Source: Gammaproteobacteria bacterium (GTDB lineage: Bacteria; Pseudomonadota; Gammaproteobacteria; Burkholderiales; Burkholderiaceae_B). From it: a stretch of DNA of 64,000 nt. The stretch's first letter is position 1. Each line of letters starts with the position of its first letter. The notes below the pieces were generated by a model. It had not been told where the DNA came from. It ran no database searches and worked only from the letters and a program-made list of their open reading frames with translations. Below are positions 1-10,750 of this stretch, one piece after another. Position numbers and translations under genes: made by a program. Where the stretch lies: assembly GCA_030832095.1 (NCBI GenBank), contig JAURJT010000022.1, positions 1 through 64,000 on the forward strand. Reading direction: 5' to 3'.

Positions 1-9
1 CACAAAAGA

Positions 10-39
10 AGAAGCCCAACCGAGAACGGTTGGGCTTCT
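10..39 (-). terminator. Rho-independent terminator of tRNA-Phe
   Basis: A perfect 13-bp stem (10-22 with 27-39) closes a 4-nt loop. On the minus strand it is followed by a T-rich tail (positions 9-1). It lies 5 bp past the CCA end of the minus-strand tRNA-Phe, so it should terminate that transcript. Confidence 0.85.
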
Positions 40-44
40 GTATT

Positions 45-120
45 TGGTGGCCCGGGGCGGAATCGAACCACCGACACAAGGATTTTCAATCCTCTGCTCT
101 ACCGACTGAGCTACCAGGCC
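45..120 (-). tRNA. tRNA-Phe (anticodon GAA)
   Basis: Read on the minus strand, the 76-nt gene begins GGCCTGG and ends with CCGGGCC, discriminator A and an encoded CCA. The 7-bp acceptor stem pairs with one G-U. The anticodon loop TTGAAAA gives anticodon GAA, and a GTTCGATTCC T-loop is present. It is transcribed divergently from hemA. A TATCAT -10-like box lies upstream at 135-140 (minus), but no good -35 was seen. Confidence 0.95.
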
Positions 121-193
121 ATCTGAAGGGCGAAATGATACACCAAAAAGGGTTTTCTCGCCTTCCTGCTAGAGGGGAAGGCAGATCCGGCTT

Positions 194-199
194 TATAAT
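194..199 (+). promoter_or_regulatory. Candidate -10 box upstream of hemA
   Basis: A perfect TATAAT lies about 145 bp upstream of the hemA start in the divergent tRNA-Phe/hemA gap. No convincing -35 hexamer sits 16-18 bp upstream. A 7-bp hairpin (160-166 with 176-182) occupies that place instead. The rest of the gap (121-344) holds no gene that I can support. Confidence 0.4.
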
Positions 200-344
200 G
201 GTGCCGTTCAGAGGGTTATTTCGTCTGTTGTGATTAAAGCGCGTCTCGGTTGCTTGTCTGCTCCGCCGTGCTGGCAACGTTATCGGCGTGACTTTTCCAA
301 CGTTCAGCTTAACAACCACTATTAGTTAATCATCGCAGTCAATT

Positions 345-1619
345 ATGTCTGTCAACGTACTCGCTTTAGGGTTAAACCACGTCTCTGCTCCAGTTTCGGT
401 GCGCGAGCGCGTTTCGTTGCCTGAAGACTTAGTGCGTCCAGCATTGAATGCGTTGCGCGAGGCTTTTGGCGGTGCGGTTAAAGAGGCGGCGATCCTCTCA
501 ACCTGTAATCGCACCGAGCTGTATTGCGCTGCTGAACCCCAGGTCGCAGAGCGCTTGCCTGATTGGCTGGCGGATTACAACAAGCTCGATGCGGGCGATT
601 TAAGGCCTCACGTGTACGTGCACGATCGCGGAGATGCGGTGCGGCATGCTTTTCGCGTAGCGAGCGGGCTTGATTCGATGGTGCTAGGTGAACCTCAGAT
701 CTTGGGGCAGATGAAAGATGCCGTGCGTGCCGCCGACGAGGCCGGAGCCTTAGGCACTTTGCTACACCAGTTGTTTCAACGCACGTTTTCAGTGGCTAAA
801 GAGGTTCGTTCAACAACGGCCATTGGCGCGCAGTCAGTTTCTCTGGCGGCCGCGGCGGTTCGCTTGACCGAGCGCGTGTTTGGGGATTTGCGTAGTTCAA
901 AGGTGTTATTTATCGGCGCAGGCGAAATGATCGAGCTCTGCGCCACGCATTTTGCAGCGCGTGAGCCGTCTTCTATCGTTGTAGCCAACCGCACGATCGA
1001 GCGCGCCGAATCGTTGGCCAAGCAGTTTTCTGGCACCACGATGCGCTTAGCTGACCTGCCAGAGCGTTTGGCCGAGTTTGATGTAGTGGTGTCCTGTACG
1101 GCCAGTACCTTGCCTATTTTGGGACTAGGGATGGTTGAGCGGGCAACGCGCCAGCGTAAGCGTAAGCCGATCGTGATGGTTGACTTAGCGGTGCCGCGCG
1201 ATATCGAACCAGAAGTTGTACGTTTGGATGATGTGTATCTGTACTCGGTGGATGATTTGGGTGCGGTGGTGCAAAGTGGCACTGAAGCACGCTTGGCGGC
1301 TGTGGTTCAGGCTGAAACCATTATCGACGAACGTGTCTTGAATTTTATGCATTGGATGCAAGTCAGGGCCAATGTGCCTATTATTCGTGACCTGCAGCAA
1401 ACGGCTCAAGCCGTACAAGCACAAGAGCTTGAACGGGCGCGCAAGATGTTAGCCAGGGGTGACTCACCCGATGCAGTGCTTGAACAACTCGCGCACGGTT
1501 TGACGCAAAAATTCTTACACGGCACCTTAGCCTCGCTCAATCAAAGTGAAGAGGCCGAGCGTCAGCAACTGCTGGCGTGGTTGCCCCGTATTTTCCCAAA
1601 GGGTTCTGATCGGCGTTAG
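345..1619 (+). CDS. hemA: Glutamyl-tRNA reductase
   Basis: GluTR reduces glutamyl-tRNA(Glu) to glutamate-1-semialdehyde with NADPH, the first step of C5-pathway tetrapyrrole synthesis in the cytosol. The 424-residue protein has the family's usual length. It carries the STCNRTE motif with the active-site Cys54, and a Rossmann motif VLFIGAGEM near residue 187 for NADPH. The C-terminal half is the helical dimerisation part. The ATG start matches the conserved N-terminus ([14 protein letters not shown]). It is followed by prfA and prmC on the same strand, a gene order common in proteobacteria. hemE, a later enzyme of the pathway, lies at 17.5 kb. Confidence 0.96.
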   Translation: MSVNVLALGLNHVSAPVSVRERVSLPEDLVRPALNALREAFGGAVKEAAILSTCNRTELYCAAEPQVAERLPDWLADYNKLDAGDLRPHVYVHDRGDAVRHAFRVASGLDSMVLGEPQILGQMKDAVRAADEAGALGTLLHQLFQRTFSVAKEVRSTTAIGAQSVSLAAAAVRLTERVFGDLRSSKVLFIGAGEMIELCATHFAAREPSSIVVANRTIERAESLAKQFSGTTMRLADLPERLAEFDVVVSCTASTLPILGLGMVERATRQRKRKPIVMVDLAVPRDIEPEVVRLDDVYLYSVDDLGAVVQSGTEARLAAVVQAETIIDERVLNFMHWMQVRANVPIIRDLQQTAQAVQAQELERARKMLARGDSPDAVLEQLAHGLTQKFLHGTLASLNQSEEAERQQLLAWLPRIFPKGSDRR

Positions 1620-1690
1620 CTTCGCTGTCAGCCTTCTTTTGTGAGCCTTAGTGCCTGGGCTTCGTTGTTTATTCCCCCGTAAAGACATTC

Positions 1691-2773
1691 ATGAAATCTT
1701 CAATGCGCTCTCGTTTAGAGCATCTCTCTCGTCGCTTAGTTGACCTTGACGCGATTCTGTCTGAGCCAGACGCAGCCAACGATATGAATCAATATCGCAA
1801 GCTATCGCGCGAACGCGCCGAGCTTGAGCCGGTTGTGAAGGCCTTTGAGGCCTTCGAGGCGGCTGAGACTGATTTAGAGGGCGCACGCGCGATGCTGGAT
1901 GACCCTGAAATGAAGGCGATGGCGCTTGAAGAGATCGACGATTGCAAGGGCCGTATTGAACAGCTTGAAGCTGATTTGCAACTGCAACTGTTACCCCGTG
2001 ATCCCGACGATGGCCGTAGCGTATTTCTCGAAATTCGCGCTGGCACGGGCGGTGATGAAAGCGCCTTGTTTTCTGGCGATCTGTTGAGAATGTATAGCCG
2101 TTATGCCGAGCAACAAGGCTGGAAAGTTGAACTGATGTCTGAAAGCCCCTCAGATCTAGGCGGCTATCGCGAGGTCATTGTGCGTTTGGATGGCGAGGGT
2201 GTGTATGGCCGTCTGAAATTTGAGTCGGGTGCGCATCGCGTGCAGCGTGTACCGGCCACAGAGACGCAGGGTCGCATTCACACCTCTGCCTGCACTGTTG
2301 CAGTGATGCCAGAAGCCGACGCCGCCACCGACATCGTGATCAACCCAAGCGAGTTGCGTATCGATACGTTTCGTGCCAGCGGGGCAGGCGGGCAACACAT
2401 TAACAAAACTGATTCTGCCGTACGCATTACCCATTTGCCAACAGGGTTGGTGGTTGAGTGCCAAGACGACCGTTCGCAACACCGCAACAAAGATAAAGCC
2501 ATGCAGGTGTTGGCGGCAAGGCTAAAAGACAAAGTTCAGCGCGAGCGCCATGACAAAGAGGCCGCTCAACGTAAAAGTCTGGTCGGTTCGGGGGATCGGT
2601 CTGAACGGATCCGCACCTACAACTTCCCGCAGGGTCGCTTGACCGATCATCGAATTAATCTGACCTTGTATAAGCTTGGTTCAATTATGGAAGGCGATTT
2701 AAATGACGTGACAGGCGCCCTCATTGCCGAGCATCAGGCAGAGTTACTAGCAGCCTTAGGTGACGAGCACTGA
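1691..2773 (+). CDS. prfA: Peptide chain release factor 1
   Basis: RF1 reads UAA and UAG stop codons and triggers hydrolysis of peptidyl-tRNA on the ribosome. The 360-residue length is standard. The PAT tripeptide at 188-190 is the RF1-type stop-codon reader, and this distinguishes it from RF2 (SPF). The catalytic GGQ is at 233-235, and its Gln is the methylation target of PrmC, encoded immediately downstream. The stop overlaps the prmC start (TGATG), so the two are probably translationally coupled. The chosen start gives [10 protein letters not shown], which fits RF1 N-termini. Confidence 0.97.
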   Translation: MKSSMRSRLEHLSRRLVDLDAILSEPDAANDMNQYRKLSRERAELEPVVKAFEAFEAAETDLEGARAMLDDPEMKAMALEEIDDCKGRIEQLEADLQLQLLPRDPDDGRSVFLEIRAGTGGDESALFSGDLLRMYSRYAEQQGWKVELMSESPSDLGGYREVIVRLDGEGVYGRLKFESGAHRVQRVPATETQGRIHTSACTVAVMPEADAATDIVINPSELRIDTFRASGAGGQHINKTDSAVRITHLPTGLVVECQDDRSQHRNKDKAMQVLAARLKDKVQRERHDKEAAQRKSLVGSGDRSERIRTYNFPQGRLTDHRINLTLYKLGSIMEGDLNDVTGALIAEHQAELLAALGDEH

Positions 2774-3624
2774 TGCAAACGGCGCAATCCTTGACCGCAA
2801 TCAGTGGTTTGCCCCGCCTAGAGGCTCGGATGCTGCTTGAAATGGTGCTGGCTAAGCCGCGCGAATGGTTACTCGCCCACGATACTGACCCTTTAGCGCC
2901 TGAAGCGGCTGCGCAGTTTTTGACCTTGGCCGCGCAACGCCGCCAAGGCACGCCAATGGCGCACTTGGTTGGGCACCGAGAGTTTATGGGACACCGCTTG
3001 AGTGTCTCGGCCGACGTTTTGATTCCAAGACCAGAGACCGAGTTGTTGGTGGAAATGGCGCTGCAAAGCCTGGAAGACTGTGCTAAGCGTTCTTTGCCTA
3101 GCCCGGCCACGGGCAACGGTGCAGGCTGCTCTTTACTTGATTTGGGTACGGGTAGTGGCGCGGTGGCGATTAGCGTTGCACTCGCGTGCCCAAGTGCTCG
3201 AGTCGTTGCAACAGATCTAAGCGAAAACGCACTGGCGATCGCACAAAAGAATGCCCATCAACACAGTGCACCTGTCCAGTTTTGGCAGGGAAATTGGTAC
3301 GAAGCCCTACCGCCAGAGGGGCGATTCGATGTGATCGTTTCAAACCCGCCGTATATTGCTCTTAATGACCCGCACTTGGCGCAAGGCGATCTGCGGTTTG
3401 AGCCAGTTGGGGCCTTAACTGACGGTGCCGACGGTTTGACGGCATTACGGCAAATTATCACTGGCGCGCCGCAGCATTTAATCAACGGCGGTTGGTTGTG
3501 GCTTGAGCATGGTTACGAGCAGGGCGAAGAGGTTACACAGTTACTACTAAAGGCTGGTTTTAACGCAGTCCAAACAAAACAAGATTTAGCAGGTTTGCCC
3601 CGAATAACGGGCGGATCTTTGTAG
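2773..3624 (+). CDS. prmC: Release factor glutamine N5-methyltransferase
   Basis: PrmC (HemK) uses S-adenosylmethionine to methylate the GGQ glutamine of RF1 and RF2, which raises termination efficiency. The 283-residue protein has an N-terminal helical substrate-binding part. This is followed by a class I methyltransferase fold with the SAM motif DLGTGSGA at 123-130 and the catalytic NPPY at 191-194. Its start overlaps the prfA stop by one base, so enzyme and substrate are co-translated. Confidence 0.96.
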   Translation: MQTAQSLTAISGLPRLEARMLLEMVLAKPREWLLAHDTDPLAPEAAAQFLTLAAQRRQGTPMAHLVGHREFMGHRLSVSADVLIPRPETELLVEMALQSLEDCAKRSLPSPATGNGAGCSLLDLGTGSGAVAISVALACPSARVVATDLSENALAIAQKNAHQHSAPVQFWQGNWYEALPPEGRFDVIVSNPPYIALNDPHLAQGDLRFEPVGALTDGADGLTALRQIITGAPQHLINGGWLWLEHGYEQGEEVTQLLLKAGFNAVQTKQDLAGLPRITGGSL

Positions 3625-3630
3625 GATCCT

Positions 3631-3636
3631 TATAAT
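3631..3636 (+). promoter_or_regulatory. Candidate -10 box for grxD
   Basis: A perfect TATAAT lies 7 bp past the prmC stop and 31 bp before the grxD ATG. No clear -35 is visible, so this would be a weak or activator-dependent promoter if real. Confidence 0.35.
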
Positions 3637-3667
3637 TAACTATTCACATTTATTGACGAGGGACAGC

Positions 3668-3994
3668 ATGAGCGACGTTCAAACTTTTATCCGCGACACG
3701 GTCACTAATAACCCAGTAGTGCTTTTCATGAAGGGCACAGCCCAAGCCCCGCAGTGCGGCTTTTCAGGCAAGGCCATTCAAATCTTAAAAAGCAACGGCG
3801 TCACCACCCTGGTCACAGTCAACGTGCTTGAAGACGAAGCTGTTCGCAGCGGTGTCAAAGAATTTTCACAATGGCCCACCGTTCCCCAGCTGTACGTAGG
3901 GGGTGAGTTCATTGGTGGTTCAGACATCATGACTGAGATGGACCAAAGTGGCGAGCTCAAGCAGGTGTTAACGGCCGCCGGCGCTGCGGCTTAA
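3668..3994 (+). CDS. grxD: Monothiol glutaredoxin (Grx4 type)
   Basis: This is a 108-residue CGFS-type monothiol glutaredoxin, a family that binds a bridging [2Fe-2S] cluster with glutathione and takes part in iron-sulfur cluster delivery. The CGFS motif starts at Cys30, preceded by the conserved FMKGT stretch. The WPTVPQLY cis-Pro region and the GG-(S)D motif of the glutathione site follow. I prefer the ATG at 3668 because GAGGG lies 5 bp upstream. A TTG at 3653 would only add five residues and lacks a site. Confidence 0.95.
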   Translation: MSDVQTFIRDTVTNNPVVLFMKGTAQAPQCGFSGKAIQILKSNGVTTLVTVNVLEDEAVRSGVKEFSQWPTVPQLYVGGEFIGGSDIMTEMDQSGELKQVLTAAGAAA

Positions 3995-4072
3995 CTCTTT
4001 GGGCCGGTGTCGAATGCTCGACCGCGTGTAGTGGCGGGTTGACCCCATGAGGGTTGCCCCACTGTGCGTGCG

Positions 4073-5029
4073 TTAGAGCACTGACGGCTTAACAAAACGC
4101 ATCACTTGAGCGTTTACACCCAATTTCGCGGGGTTTGCCTCGCGAAGTTCTTCAGTACTCGCCTCATGTAACTCGGCCACCGCCTCGAAACTCGGCGGAT
4201 CAAACGCCATATCCCCTTCGGGATCTGCAAGCCCATTCGGTTTGAGCCCAACAAAATCGAATAGATTACGATCCATTAAATGCGATGGCGCAACGTTTGC
4301 AAGCGCGTTGAAAATACTCCACGCGCGCGATGGGTGTTTCTTATCCCACTCGGCAAGCATACGACCCACTTCTTTACGTTTGAGGTTTTCTTGCGAACCA
4401 CACAAGGTACAAGGAATGATTGGAAATTGTTTCCAGTCCGCATAGGCGATCAAGTCTGTTTCTTGGATATAGGCCAAGGGTCGAATCACGGTGTTCTTGC
4501 CGTCGTCTGAGACGAGTTTAGGCGGCATCGCCTTCAGTTTGCCACCATAAAACAGGTTTAAAAAGAAGGTTCCTAAAATATCATCACGATGATGACCCAA
4601 TGCAATTTTGGTAGCGCCCAATTCGCCTGCAACCCGATACAAAATTCCGCGACGTAAGCGCGAGCAAAGTGAACAGGTTGTTTTCCCTTCTGGGATCAGT
4701 CGTTTAACGATTGAGTAGGTATCTTGGTTTTCGATATGAAAGGGGATGTCGCGTGCGCGCAGATAGTTTGGTAAAACCTCTTCTGGAAACCCCGGCTGTT
4801 TTTGATCAAGATTCACTGCGATGATGTCAAAATCGATGGGCGCGCGCGTTCGCAACGTGAGCAAAACATCGAGCATGGCGTATGAATCTTTTCCGCCTGA
4901 CAAACACACCATGACGCGATCGCCGGCCTCGATCATGTTGTAGTCGCCGATAGCTCGGCCGGTTTCTCGCATAAGGCGTTTCGATAATTTATTGTGCTCG
5001 ATGCGTTGTTTTTCGCTAACGTCAACCAT
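4073..5029 (-). CDS. ttcA: tRNA 2-thiocytidine synthetase TtcA
   Basis: TtcA adds sulfur to cytidine 32 of some tRNAs using ATP and a [4Fe-4S] cluster. The 318-residue protein shows the PP-loop SGGKDS at 44-49 and two CxxC pairs (C119/C122 and C207/C210), the diagnostic TtcA pattern. The start chosen is the ATG at 5029, one base after the mnmH stop and preceded by a GGGG stretch. A TTG at 5047 would extend into mnmH. It forms the downstream end of a minus-strand unit with mnmH and the M61 peptidase. It is convergent with grxD. The + strand here looks C-rich by eye, unlike most other minus genes in the window. Confidence 0.95.
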   Translation of the reverse strand: MVDVSEKQRIEHNKLSKRLMRETGRAIGDYNMIEAGDRVMVCLSGGKDSYAMLDVLLTLRTRAPIDFDIIAVNLDQKQPGFPEEVLPNYLRARDIPFHIENQDTYSIVKRLIPEGKTTCSLCSRLRRGILYRVAGELGATKIALGHHRDDILGTFFLNLFYGGKLKAMPPKLVSDDGKNTVIRPLAYIQETDLIAYADWKQFPIIPCTLCGSQENLKRKEVGRMLAEWDKKHPSRAWSIFNALANVAPSHLMDRNLFDFVGLKPNGLADPEGDMAFDPPSFEAVAELHEASTEELREANPAKLGVNAQVMRFVKPSVL

Positions 5030-5030
5030 C

Positions 5031-6128
5031 TCAAAACCCCTTGTCAAGCAAATATTCAGTGACTGCAGCGCGATCGCCCGAAAAAATCACGCGTGATCGT
5101 TTGCTTTCGCGCTGATGTTCATACATTGGATCGTAATACTCGCTCAACAAGGGCCGGATCCAATCGCGATGCAAGTCAAGGCTGCCCGTTGATTTTTGCT
5201 CGTCTAATGCCGCTTGCATGGCTGCCGCCAGCCGAGCGTGACGTTCGCCGCCCAGCCGCTTGACTAAGTTTTGCAAGCTCTCGAGCAAGCGCACTGAAAA
5301 GGCCTCGAAGCCAGCCTCGGCGCCAAGCTTGGCTGCAAATTGTGCACCAAGATCTTCGACATAGTCGTGCAAAATGCGCTCGACCCGAACCGGCATCGGC
5401 TCTTCAAGCCAAACGACTGAACTCGTTTGCATTTTGTCGCGCAAACTAATGGGCAGGGCGCAACGTCCAATCATGCGCGATTCATCTTCAAGGGCAATGC
5501 GTGTTTTACCTTGCGCGTGCAAACGTAACAGCGCAATTGCTAGGCTGTTGTCGAAGTTGATTTGCACGGGCTGATCGGTGGCGTGTTTGCCAAAGCTCGA
5601 GCCGCGGTGATGGGCAAGCTTTTCAAGGTCAACGGTTGAGCTGAGTGCTTGCACTACTTCAGTCTTGCCTGAGCCAGTCAAGCCAGACACCAACACAAAG
5701 TCAGACTCGACGATATGCTTAGCCAACGACTCGAGCAAAAACGTGCGCATCGCTTTATAGCCACCTACGACACGCGGGTATTCGATTCCTGCTTCAGCTA
5801 GCCAGCTTTGTGAAATGCGAGAGCGCAGCCCCCCTCGGAAGCAGTAGAGATAACCGTCGGGGTTTGCTTGCGCAAAGGCTTTCCAATGCGCCACGCGGGC
5901 TGCCTTGATATTGCCCGACACCAACTCGTGTCCGAGCTTGATAGCGGCTTCTTGGTTTACTTGTTTATAACGTAGGCCAACTTGATGACGCTCATCGTCA
6001 TTCATGAGTGGAAGATTGCTGGCGCCAGGAAATGCGCCTTGTTCAAACTCGATCGGGGCGCGTACGTCTAAGAGTGCGACCTCTCTTGTGAAAAGTGAAG
6101 CAAAGTCATCTGTATCGGCGCGCGTCAT
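5031..6128 (-). CDS. mnmH: tRNA 2-selenouridine synthase
   Basis: MnmH (SelU/YbbB) converts 2-thiouridine to 2-selenouridine at the wobble position of certain tRNAs, with selenophosphate as donor. The 365-residue protein has an N-terminal rhodanese domain with CFRGG at 96-100; Cys96 corresponds to the catalytic cysteine. A P-loop domain follows (GLTGSGKT near residue 150). The ATG at 6128 overlaps the upstream M61 stop as ATGA and gives an N-terminus as long as that of E. coli. An ATG at 6158 is possible but would overlap the M61 gene by 34 bp. Its presence implies a selenophosphate supply elsewhere in the genome. Confidence 0.93.
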   Translation of the reverse strand: MTRADTDDFASLFTREVALLDVRAPIEFEQGAFPGASNLPLMNDDERHQVGLRYKQVNQEAAIKLGHELVSGNIKAARVAHWKAFAQANPDGYLYCFRGGLRSRISQSWLAEAGIEYPRVVGGYKAMRTFLLESLAKHIVESDFVLVSGLTGSGKTEVVQALSSTVDLEKLAHHRGSSFGKHATDQPVQINFDNSLAIALLRLHAQGKTRIALEDESRMIGRCALPISLRDKMQTSSVVWLEEPMPVRVERILHDYVEDLGAQFAAKLGAEAGFEAFSVRLLESLQNLVKRLGGERHARLAAAMQAALDEQKSTGSLDLHRDWIRPLLSEYYDPMYEHQRESKRSRVIFSGDRAAVTEYLLDKGF

Positions 6129-7918
6129 AAAAGTGAGGTCATCGGTTTGAGTTGGCATAGCGTTTGTGCAGGGGCTGCGAGCTTAACCGAAAATTCACGC
6201 AGCTCGTCACGCCTAAACACATGCACCTTGACGCGTTCGCCAGCCAGATGGCGCGCCAACACACTTTCCAATGAATTGTTGACCGAGTCGATGCGTACGC
6301 CATCCAGTGCGACAAGAATATCGTGAGCCGAGAGCCCACCCTGGTGAGCGGCTCCGTGCTCAAAGACGGTCGCAAGCACAAGCTGATCGCCTTGTTTACG
6401 CGTGCGCACATCAAGCGTTGGCAGATTGCTTGCGGCTTGCCACTGCATATCGATACCGTGTTGGGCGAAGAGCGCGCGCAAGGGTACATCTTCGCGCCCA
6501 TAGACCCACCTTGCGATGGGTTCTGAGACGTCGACGCCTGTGCAGTCTGATACCAGCCGCACAAAGGCTTTTTCTTTTAACCCGCGAGCTGCACCTTGAT
6601 AAAAATCGCGACCATACTGCTCCCATAGGCACCGCATGACATCATCTAAGCTAAACGCCCCGTTGGTAGCCGTGCGAATGGTTAGATCCAGGCCCAAGGC
6701 AACCAGTGAGCCCTTGGTGTAGTAGCTGACCAGTGCATTAGGAGAATTTTCGTCTTGCTTGTAGTAGCGCGACCACGCGTCAAACGAACTCTCGGCCACT
6801 GATTGTTTGTGTCGGCCTGGCGTTGTAAACACGCCGCTGATTTGTTTGCCAAGTGTTTGCAAATAGTCAGAGGTATTGATGACGCCACTGCGCACGAGCA
6901 TCAGGTCGTCGTAGTAAGACGTGAAGCCTTCAAAAATCCACAACAAACGTGTGTGGGTTTCTTTGGTGAGGTCGTAGTGCGCAAAGGCCGCCGGTTTAAT
7001 GCGTTTGACGTGCCAAGTATGAAAATATTCGTGACTGACCAAACCTAAAAAGGTTTGATAGCCCTCTGGGGTCTTCTTTTGTCCAAGTGTGGGCAGATCT
7101 TTGCGTGCAGCCATTAACGCCGTTGAGGCGCGGTGCTCAAGACCACCGTAGCTGTCGCCCGTGACCATGGTCATAAAGACGTATTTCAGCGCAGTATCTA
7201 AAAACGGCGCCTGTTCTGAGTCGGGCTCAAAAAAACGGATCTGCGTTTCGCAAATAGCTTTGACATCGCGCGCAATACGTTTGAGATCCAAGTTGGGGAT
7301 CACGCCAGTAAACATCATCTCATGGGGTGCACCGCAGGCGTCAAAGCGCACTACCTGGGGCCTGCCCATTTCGACGGGGTGATCGATCAGGTCATCGTAA
7401 TTGCGCGCTTTGTAGGCGCCAAAGCCGTTGGCGTAGTCTCTGATGACCTTGGGGCTACCGTTGGGTTGTGCGGCTTGCGGCAAGCTGGTGAAGACACGCC
7501 AGTTGACTAAAGCTGGTGCAAGCAGTGTGACCTGACAGGGTTGCTCTTCAAAGCCATGCGGTCGCAGATAGACGCTGGTGCCGTTGAAAAAGCCGTGTGT
7601 CTCGTCCAGATGCGCCCCGCGCACCGAAAGATCCCAAGCGTAAACGGTGGTCGTAATGTGAAGTGGGTCAACGCAAGGTTCAACGCGCCAGCTATGGTTG
7701 TCAAGTTTAATAAGATTCAGGCGGCGATTACCCGAACGCGCAGAGATCGTTTCGACTTGGCGTGAAAAATCCCGAATCAGGTAACTGCCCGGAATCCAGG
7801 CCGGTAGCGATACGACCTGGCCTAGGGGGTTTGGCTGCGGAACCGTGAGCGTGACTCGATAGCGGTGCCCGGCTAAATCAAAAGGCTCTAAACTGTAAAG
7901 TATGGGTTTGCTTTTCAT
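6125..7918 (-). CDS. M61 glycyl-aminopeptidase-like metalloprotease with PDZ domain
   Basis: The 597-residue protein belongs to peptidase family M61. It has an N-terminal beta domain, the conserved GGLEH at 258-262, and the zinc-binding helix HEYFH at 296-300 followed by [11 protein letters not shown]-terminal PDZ domain spans about 500-590. Family members are zinc aminopeptidases, but the natural substrate here is unknown. No clear signal peptide is seen, so a cytosolic location is likely. The stop overlaps the mnmH start (ATGA), and it is the first gene of the minus unit M61-mnmH-ttcA. It is divergent from the enoyl-CoA hydratase 36 bp away. Confidence 0.9.
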   Translation of the reverse strand: MKSKPILYSLEPFDLAGHRYRVTLTVPQPNPLGQVVSLPAWIPGSYLIRDFSRQVETISARSGNRRLNLIKLDNHSWRVEPCVDPLHITTTVYAWDLSVRGAHLDETHGFFNGTSVYLRPHGFEEQPCQVTLLAPALVNWRVFTSLPQAAQPNGSPKVIRDYANGFGAYKARNYDDLIDHPVEMGRPQVVRFDACGAPHEMMFTGVIPNLDLKRIARDVKAICETQIRFFEPDSEQAPFLDTALKYVFMTMVTGDSYGGLEHRASTALMAARKDLPTLGQKKTPEGYQTFLGLVSHEYFHTWHVKRIKPAAFAHYDLTKETHTRLLWIFEGFTSYYDDLMLVRSGVINTSDYLQTLGKQISGVFTTPGRHKQSVAESSFDAWSRYYKQDENSPNALVSYYTKGSLVALGLDLTIRTATNGAFSLDDVMRCLWEQYGRDFYQGAARGLKEKAFVRLVSDCTGVDVSEPIARWVYGREDVPLRALFAQHGIDMQWQAASNLPTLDVRTRKQGDQLVLATVFEHGAAHQGGLSAHDILVALDGVRIDSVNNSLESVLARHLAGERVKVHVFRRDELREFSVKLAAPAQTLCQLKPMTSLL

Positions 7919-7954
7919 ACCGCTATCTTATTTCACATTTCAGAGGATCCTCTC

Positions 7955-8731
7955 ATGAGCGAAGCTTTAGTCTTAATCGAAACTCGCGGCCGCGTTGGCC
8001 TGTTGACATTAAATCGTCCGAAGGCACTGAATGCCCTGAACGATGCGTTGATGAACGAACTAGGTGCGGCTTTGCTTGCCTTTGACGCTAACGATGAGGT
8101 TGGTTGTATTGTTATTACAGGCAGCGAAAAGGCGTTTGCGGCTGGGGCTGATATCGCAGCGATGAAAGATTGGTCGTACATGGACGTCTATCGTACCGAT
8201 TACATTACCCGCAACTGGGAGACCATCCGCCGTGTGCGCAAGCCTGTCATTGCGGCGGTGGCGGGTTACGCTCTGGGCGGCGGTTGTGAGTTGGCCATGA
8301 TGTGCGACTTCATTATTGCGGCTGATACTGCCAAATTTGGCCAACCCGAAATCAAGATTGGAGCGATTCCTGGCTCGGGTGGGACGCAGCGTTTGCCTCG
8401 CGCGGTTGGCAAATCAAAGGCCATGGATATGGTGTTGACCGCGCGCATGATGGACGCGACTGAAGCCGAGCGCGCAGGGCTGGTCTCTCGGGTGGTAGCG
8501 TCCGCTAGCCTGCTTGACGAGGCGATTGAGGCTGCAACCGTGATCTGCGGCATGTCTTTGCCAATGGTGATGATGGCCAAAGAGGCTGTCAACCGTGCGT
8601 TTGAGTCCTCGCTGCACGAAGGTGTCTTATTTGAGCGCCGGCAGTTTCATGCCTGCTTTGCGACTGAAGATCAAAAAGAGGGGATGGCGGCCTTTGTTGA
8701 GAAACGTAAGCCCAACTTTAAGCATCGCTGA
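7955..8731 (+). CDS. Enoyl-CoA hydratase
   Basis: This is a 258-residue crotonase-fold protein that most likely hydrates 2-enoyl-CoA to 3-hydroxyacyl-CoA. The oxyanion-hole AGAD is at 63-66 and GGGCEL at 108-113. Both catalytic glutamates of true hydratases are in place (Glu112 and Glu132). This favours hydratase over isomerase or hydrolase relatives, although the acyl chain preferred is unknown. It stands alone before the atp operon, with no beta-oxidation partners beside it. The ribosome-binding site is part of a perfect 12-bp palindrome (7942-7953) directly before the ATG. Confidence 0.9.
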   Translation: MSEALVLIETRGRVGLLTLNRPKALNALNDALMNELGAALLAFDANDEVGCIVITGSEKAFAAGADIAAMKDWSYMDVYRTDYITRNWETIRRVRKPVIAAVAGYALGGGCELAMMCDFIIAADTAKFGQPEIKIGAIPGSGGTQRLPRAVGKSKAMDMVLTARMMDATEAERAGLVSRVVASASLLDEAIEAATVICGMSLPMVMMAKEAVNRAFESSLHEGVLFERRQFHACFATEDQKEGMAAFVEKRKPNFKHR

Positions 8732-8802
8732 GCCCCGACCCTTGGTGTAACAGCGCCAGTTGCTCCTAGAGAAGTCAAAGCCTGTGCAAAGCCTCTAAGG
8801 GT

Positions 8803-8831
8803 TTGCATGGGGGCGTAAAGTTGGATACAAT
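8803..8831 (+). promoter_or_regulatory. Sigma-70 promoter of the atp operon
   Basis: TTGCAT (8803-8808) and TACAAT (8826-8831) are separated by exactly 17 bp. This is the best sigma-70 match I found in the window, and it lies just before atpI. It also affects the atpI start. The TTG at 8803 and the ATG at 8830 lie inside these boxes, so they would not be on an mRNA starting near 8838. Confidence 0.7.
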
Positions 8832-8856
8832 GCGTAGGCTTTGCTGTGAGAGAAAA

Positions 8857-9294
8857 GTGTACGAAGCCGAATCCGCAGAAAAGATTGTCCTGACTCTTGC
8901 AGAACGACAGCAAATTGATCATCGCGCACGGCGAGATTTGGTCGATGTGGTTGTGTCGCAAATTTTGTCGGGGCTATTAATTGCAGTGATTTGTTGGGTT
9001 GTGGCAAGTCGTTCGGCGGCAATGTCTTCACTGGCCGGCACGGGAGCCTATGTGTTGCCCAACGCGGTTTTTGCGTTAAGGCTGTGGCTGTCGACCTACC
9101 GTCCAGGCGGGGCAAGTCCAGAATTGTTTTTTATTGGCGAGTTTTTAAAGATTGGCGCCACAATTTTGTTGTTGTGGTTGGTCGCTTGGCTTGGTGGTGA
9201 TCAAGTGCAGTGGCCGGCGGTACTGGTGGGTTTGGTGGCGGCGCTGAAAGGCTACGCGGTGCTGTTGGTGATAAAAGGCTTTCGAGCCAAATGA
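8857..9294 (+). CDS. atpI: ATP synthase subunit I (AtpI)
   Basis: AtpI is a small membrane protein encoded first in atp operons and thought to help assemble the c-ring. The protein is 145 residues from the GTG at 8857, which follows a GAGAG stretch. It has about four predicted membrane segments; the first is a hydrophobic run at about residues 30-50 and the last ends with [14 protein letters not shown]. Earlier in-frame starts (TTG 8803, ATG 8830) fall inside the predicted promoter. Sequence conservation in this family is low, so the name rests largely on position directly before atpB. Confidence 0.85.
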   Translation: MYEAESAEKIVLTLAERQQIDHRARRDLVDVVVSQILSGLLIAVICWVVASRSAAMSSLAGTGAYVLPNAVFALRLWLSTYRPGGASPELFFIGEFLKIGATILLLWLVAWLGGDQVQWPAVLVGLVAALKGYAVLLVIKGFRAK

Positions 9295-9388
9295 ATCGTA
9301 CGGGTCGGCTGAAACAGCGGGCTTTTTATTAACAAGCATTTCAGCGTCTCGGCGCTGTGTTTGGTCAAGATGCAAAGTAGAGATCAAT

Positions 9389-10270
9389 ATGGCTGCTGAA
9401 AGTGGTGTATCGCCTCAGGCTGAATATATTCAGCACCATTTGGTGCATTACAACAATCTAGGCGTAAAGCAAGGCGCGATCGCTGATTTCAGCGTCATCA
9501 ACTACGACACCGTTTTTTGGTCTAGTTTGACTGGCTTAATTGTTGTGTTGGTGATGTGGTTGGCAGCTCGGCGCGCAACGTCTGGTGTCCCAAGTCGCTT
9601 TCAAAACGCCGTCGAAATGTTAATCGATATGGTTGATCAGCAGGCGCGCAGTATAGTGCCGAGTGAGGCCACGCGAAAATTTGTCTCTCCCCTGGCTTTG
9701 ACAGTGTTTGTTTGGATCATTTTGATGAACGTGCTCGACTTGATTCCAGTCGATCTTCCACATCAAATATTTCATCTGTTCGGATTGGGCGAAAAGGTCG
9801 GCGATCCTTTACATTTCCACCGTATCCTCCCTACTGCAGACCTGAATGCGCCAATGGGTATGGCGATGGGCGTGTTGCTGCTGATGTTCTACTACGGCAT
9901 CAAAATTAAAAACCCAGTTGGTTTTGTGAAAGAGTTGTTCACAGCCCCGTTTCATGGTCACGGTTTCACTGCGGTGCTTTTGGCGCCAGCAAATTTGTTA
10001 CTGAATGTGATTGAGTATGCGGCTAAGTCTGTCTCGCTAGGCATGCGGTTGTTTGGCAACATGTTCGCAGGCGAACTTGTATTTATGCTGATCGCTTTGC
10101 TTGGTGGTGCCTGGACCGGCTTTAACGTGATGAGTGTCAGCTTGGGCATTGGCCATATTTTGGCGGGCTCAATTTGGGCGCTCTTTCATATTTTGATTGT
10201 TTTGTTGCAGGGTTTTATTTTCATGATGCTGACGCTTGTGTACATCGGGCAGGCTCACGAAGGGCATTAA
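9389..10270 (+). CDS. atpB: ATP synthase Fo subunit a
   Basis: Subunit a forms the proton half-channels next to the c-ring in the inner membrane. The 293-residue protein has several hydrophobic segments and the invariant [14 protein letters not shown] motif. The essential arginine is Arg220 within it. The C-terminal segment ends near [19 protein letters not shown], typical of the family. The length agrees with burkholderial AtpB. It is second in the operon after atpI. Confidence 0.97.
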   Translation: MAAESGVSPQAEYIQHHLVHYNNLGVKQGAIADFSVINYDTVFWSSLTGLIVVLVMWLAARRATSGVPSRFQNAVEMLIDMVDQQARSIVPSEATRKFVSPLALTVFVWIILMNVLDLIPVDLPHQIFHLFGLGEKVGDPLHFHRILPTADLNAPMGMAMGVLLLMFYYGIKIKNPVGFVKELFTAPFHGHGFTAVLLAPANLLLNVIEYAAKSVSLGMRLFGNMFAGELVFMLIALLGGAWTGFNVMSVSLGIGHILAGSIWALFHILIVLLQGFIFMMLTLVYIGQAHEGH

Positions 10271-10320
10271 AAGTTAATTGAAAGGTGCTGTTGCTTGATC
10301 AAAAAAGTGAATGGCGCAAA

Positions 10321-10621
<301 letters not shown>

Positions 10622-10631
10622 TGTATGTACC

Positions 10632-10656
10632 TGCCAGCTTCGGTATGAAGCTGGTA
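10632..10656 (+). other. Intercistronic hairpin between atpE and atpF
   Basis: CCAGCTTC (10634-10641) pairs with GAAGCTGG (10647-10654) around a 5-nt loop, extended by a G-U and a U-A pair. No T-run follows, so it is not a classical terminator. It could stabilise the 3' end of a processed atpE message or mark a cleavage site. This role is inferred from position. Confidence 0.55.
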
Positions 10657-10750
10657 AATCCACCGTTTGCAGGCTTGTTGGCGGTGGCTCATTGATCTGT
10701 GCTCTTAGACATTTTGTCGACTGAGCTCAAGTTGTAATAGGGAAACGACC

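Noticed and set aside
776..1282. 168-residue minus-strand frame inside hemA
   Set aside because: It is the antisense of a conserved gene with low-complexity composition and no motif.
3995..4072. Terminator between grxD and ttcA
   Set aside because: Only short, imperfect pairings (CCC/GGG around ATGA) without a T-run; not strong enough to call.
6307..6639. Plus-strand frames inside the M61 gene
   Set aside because: They are antisense shadows of the PDZ part; no site or recognisable protein.
8803..8856. Longer atpI from TTG 8803 or ATG 8830
   Set aside because: Both codons lie inside the -35 and -10 boxes of the predicted atp promoter, so they would not be on the message.
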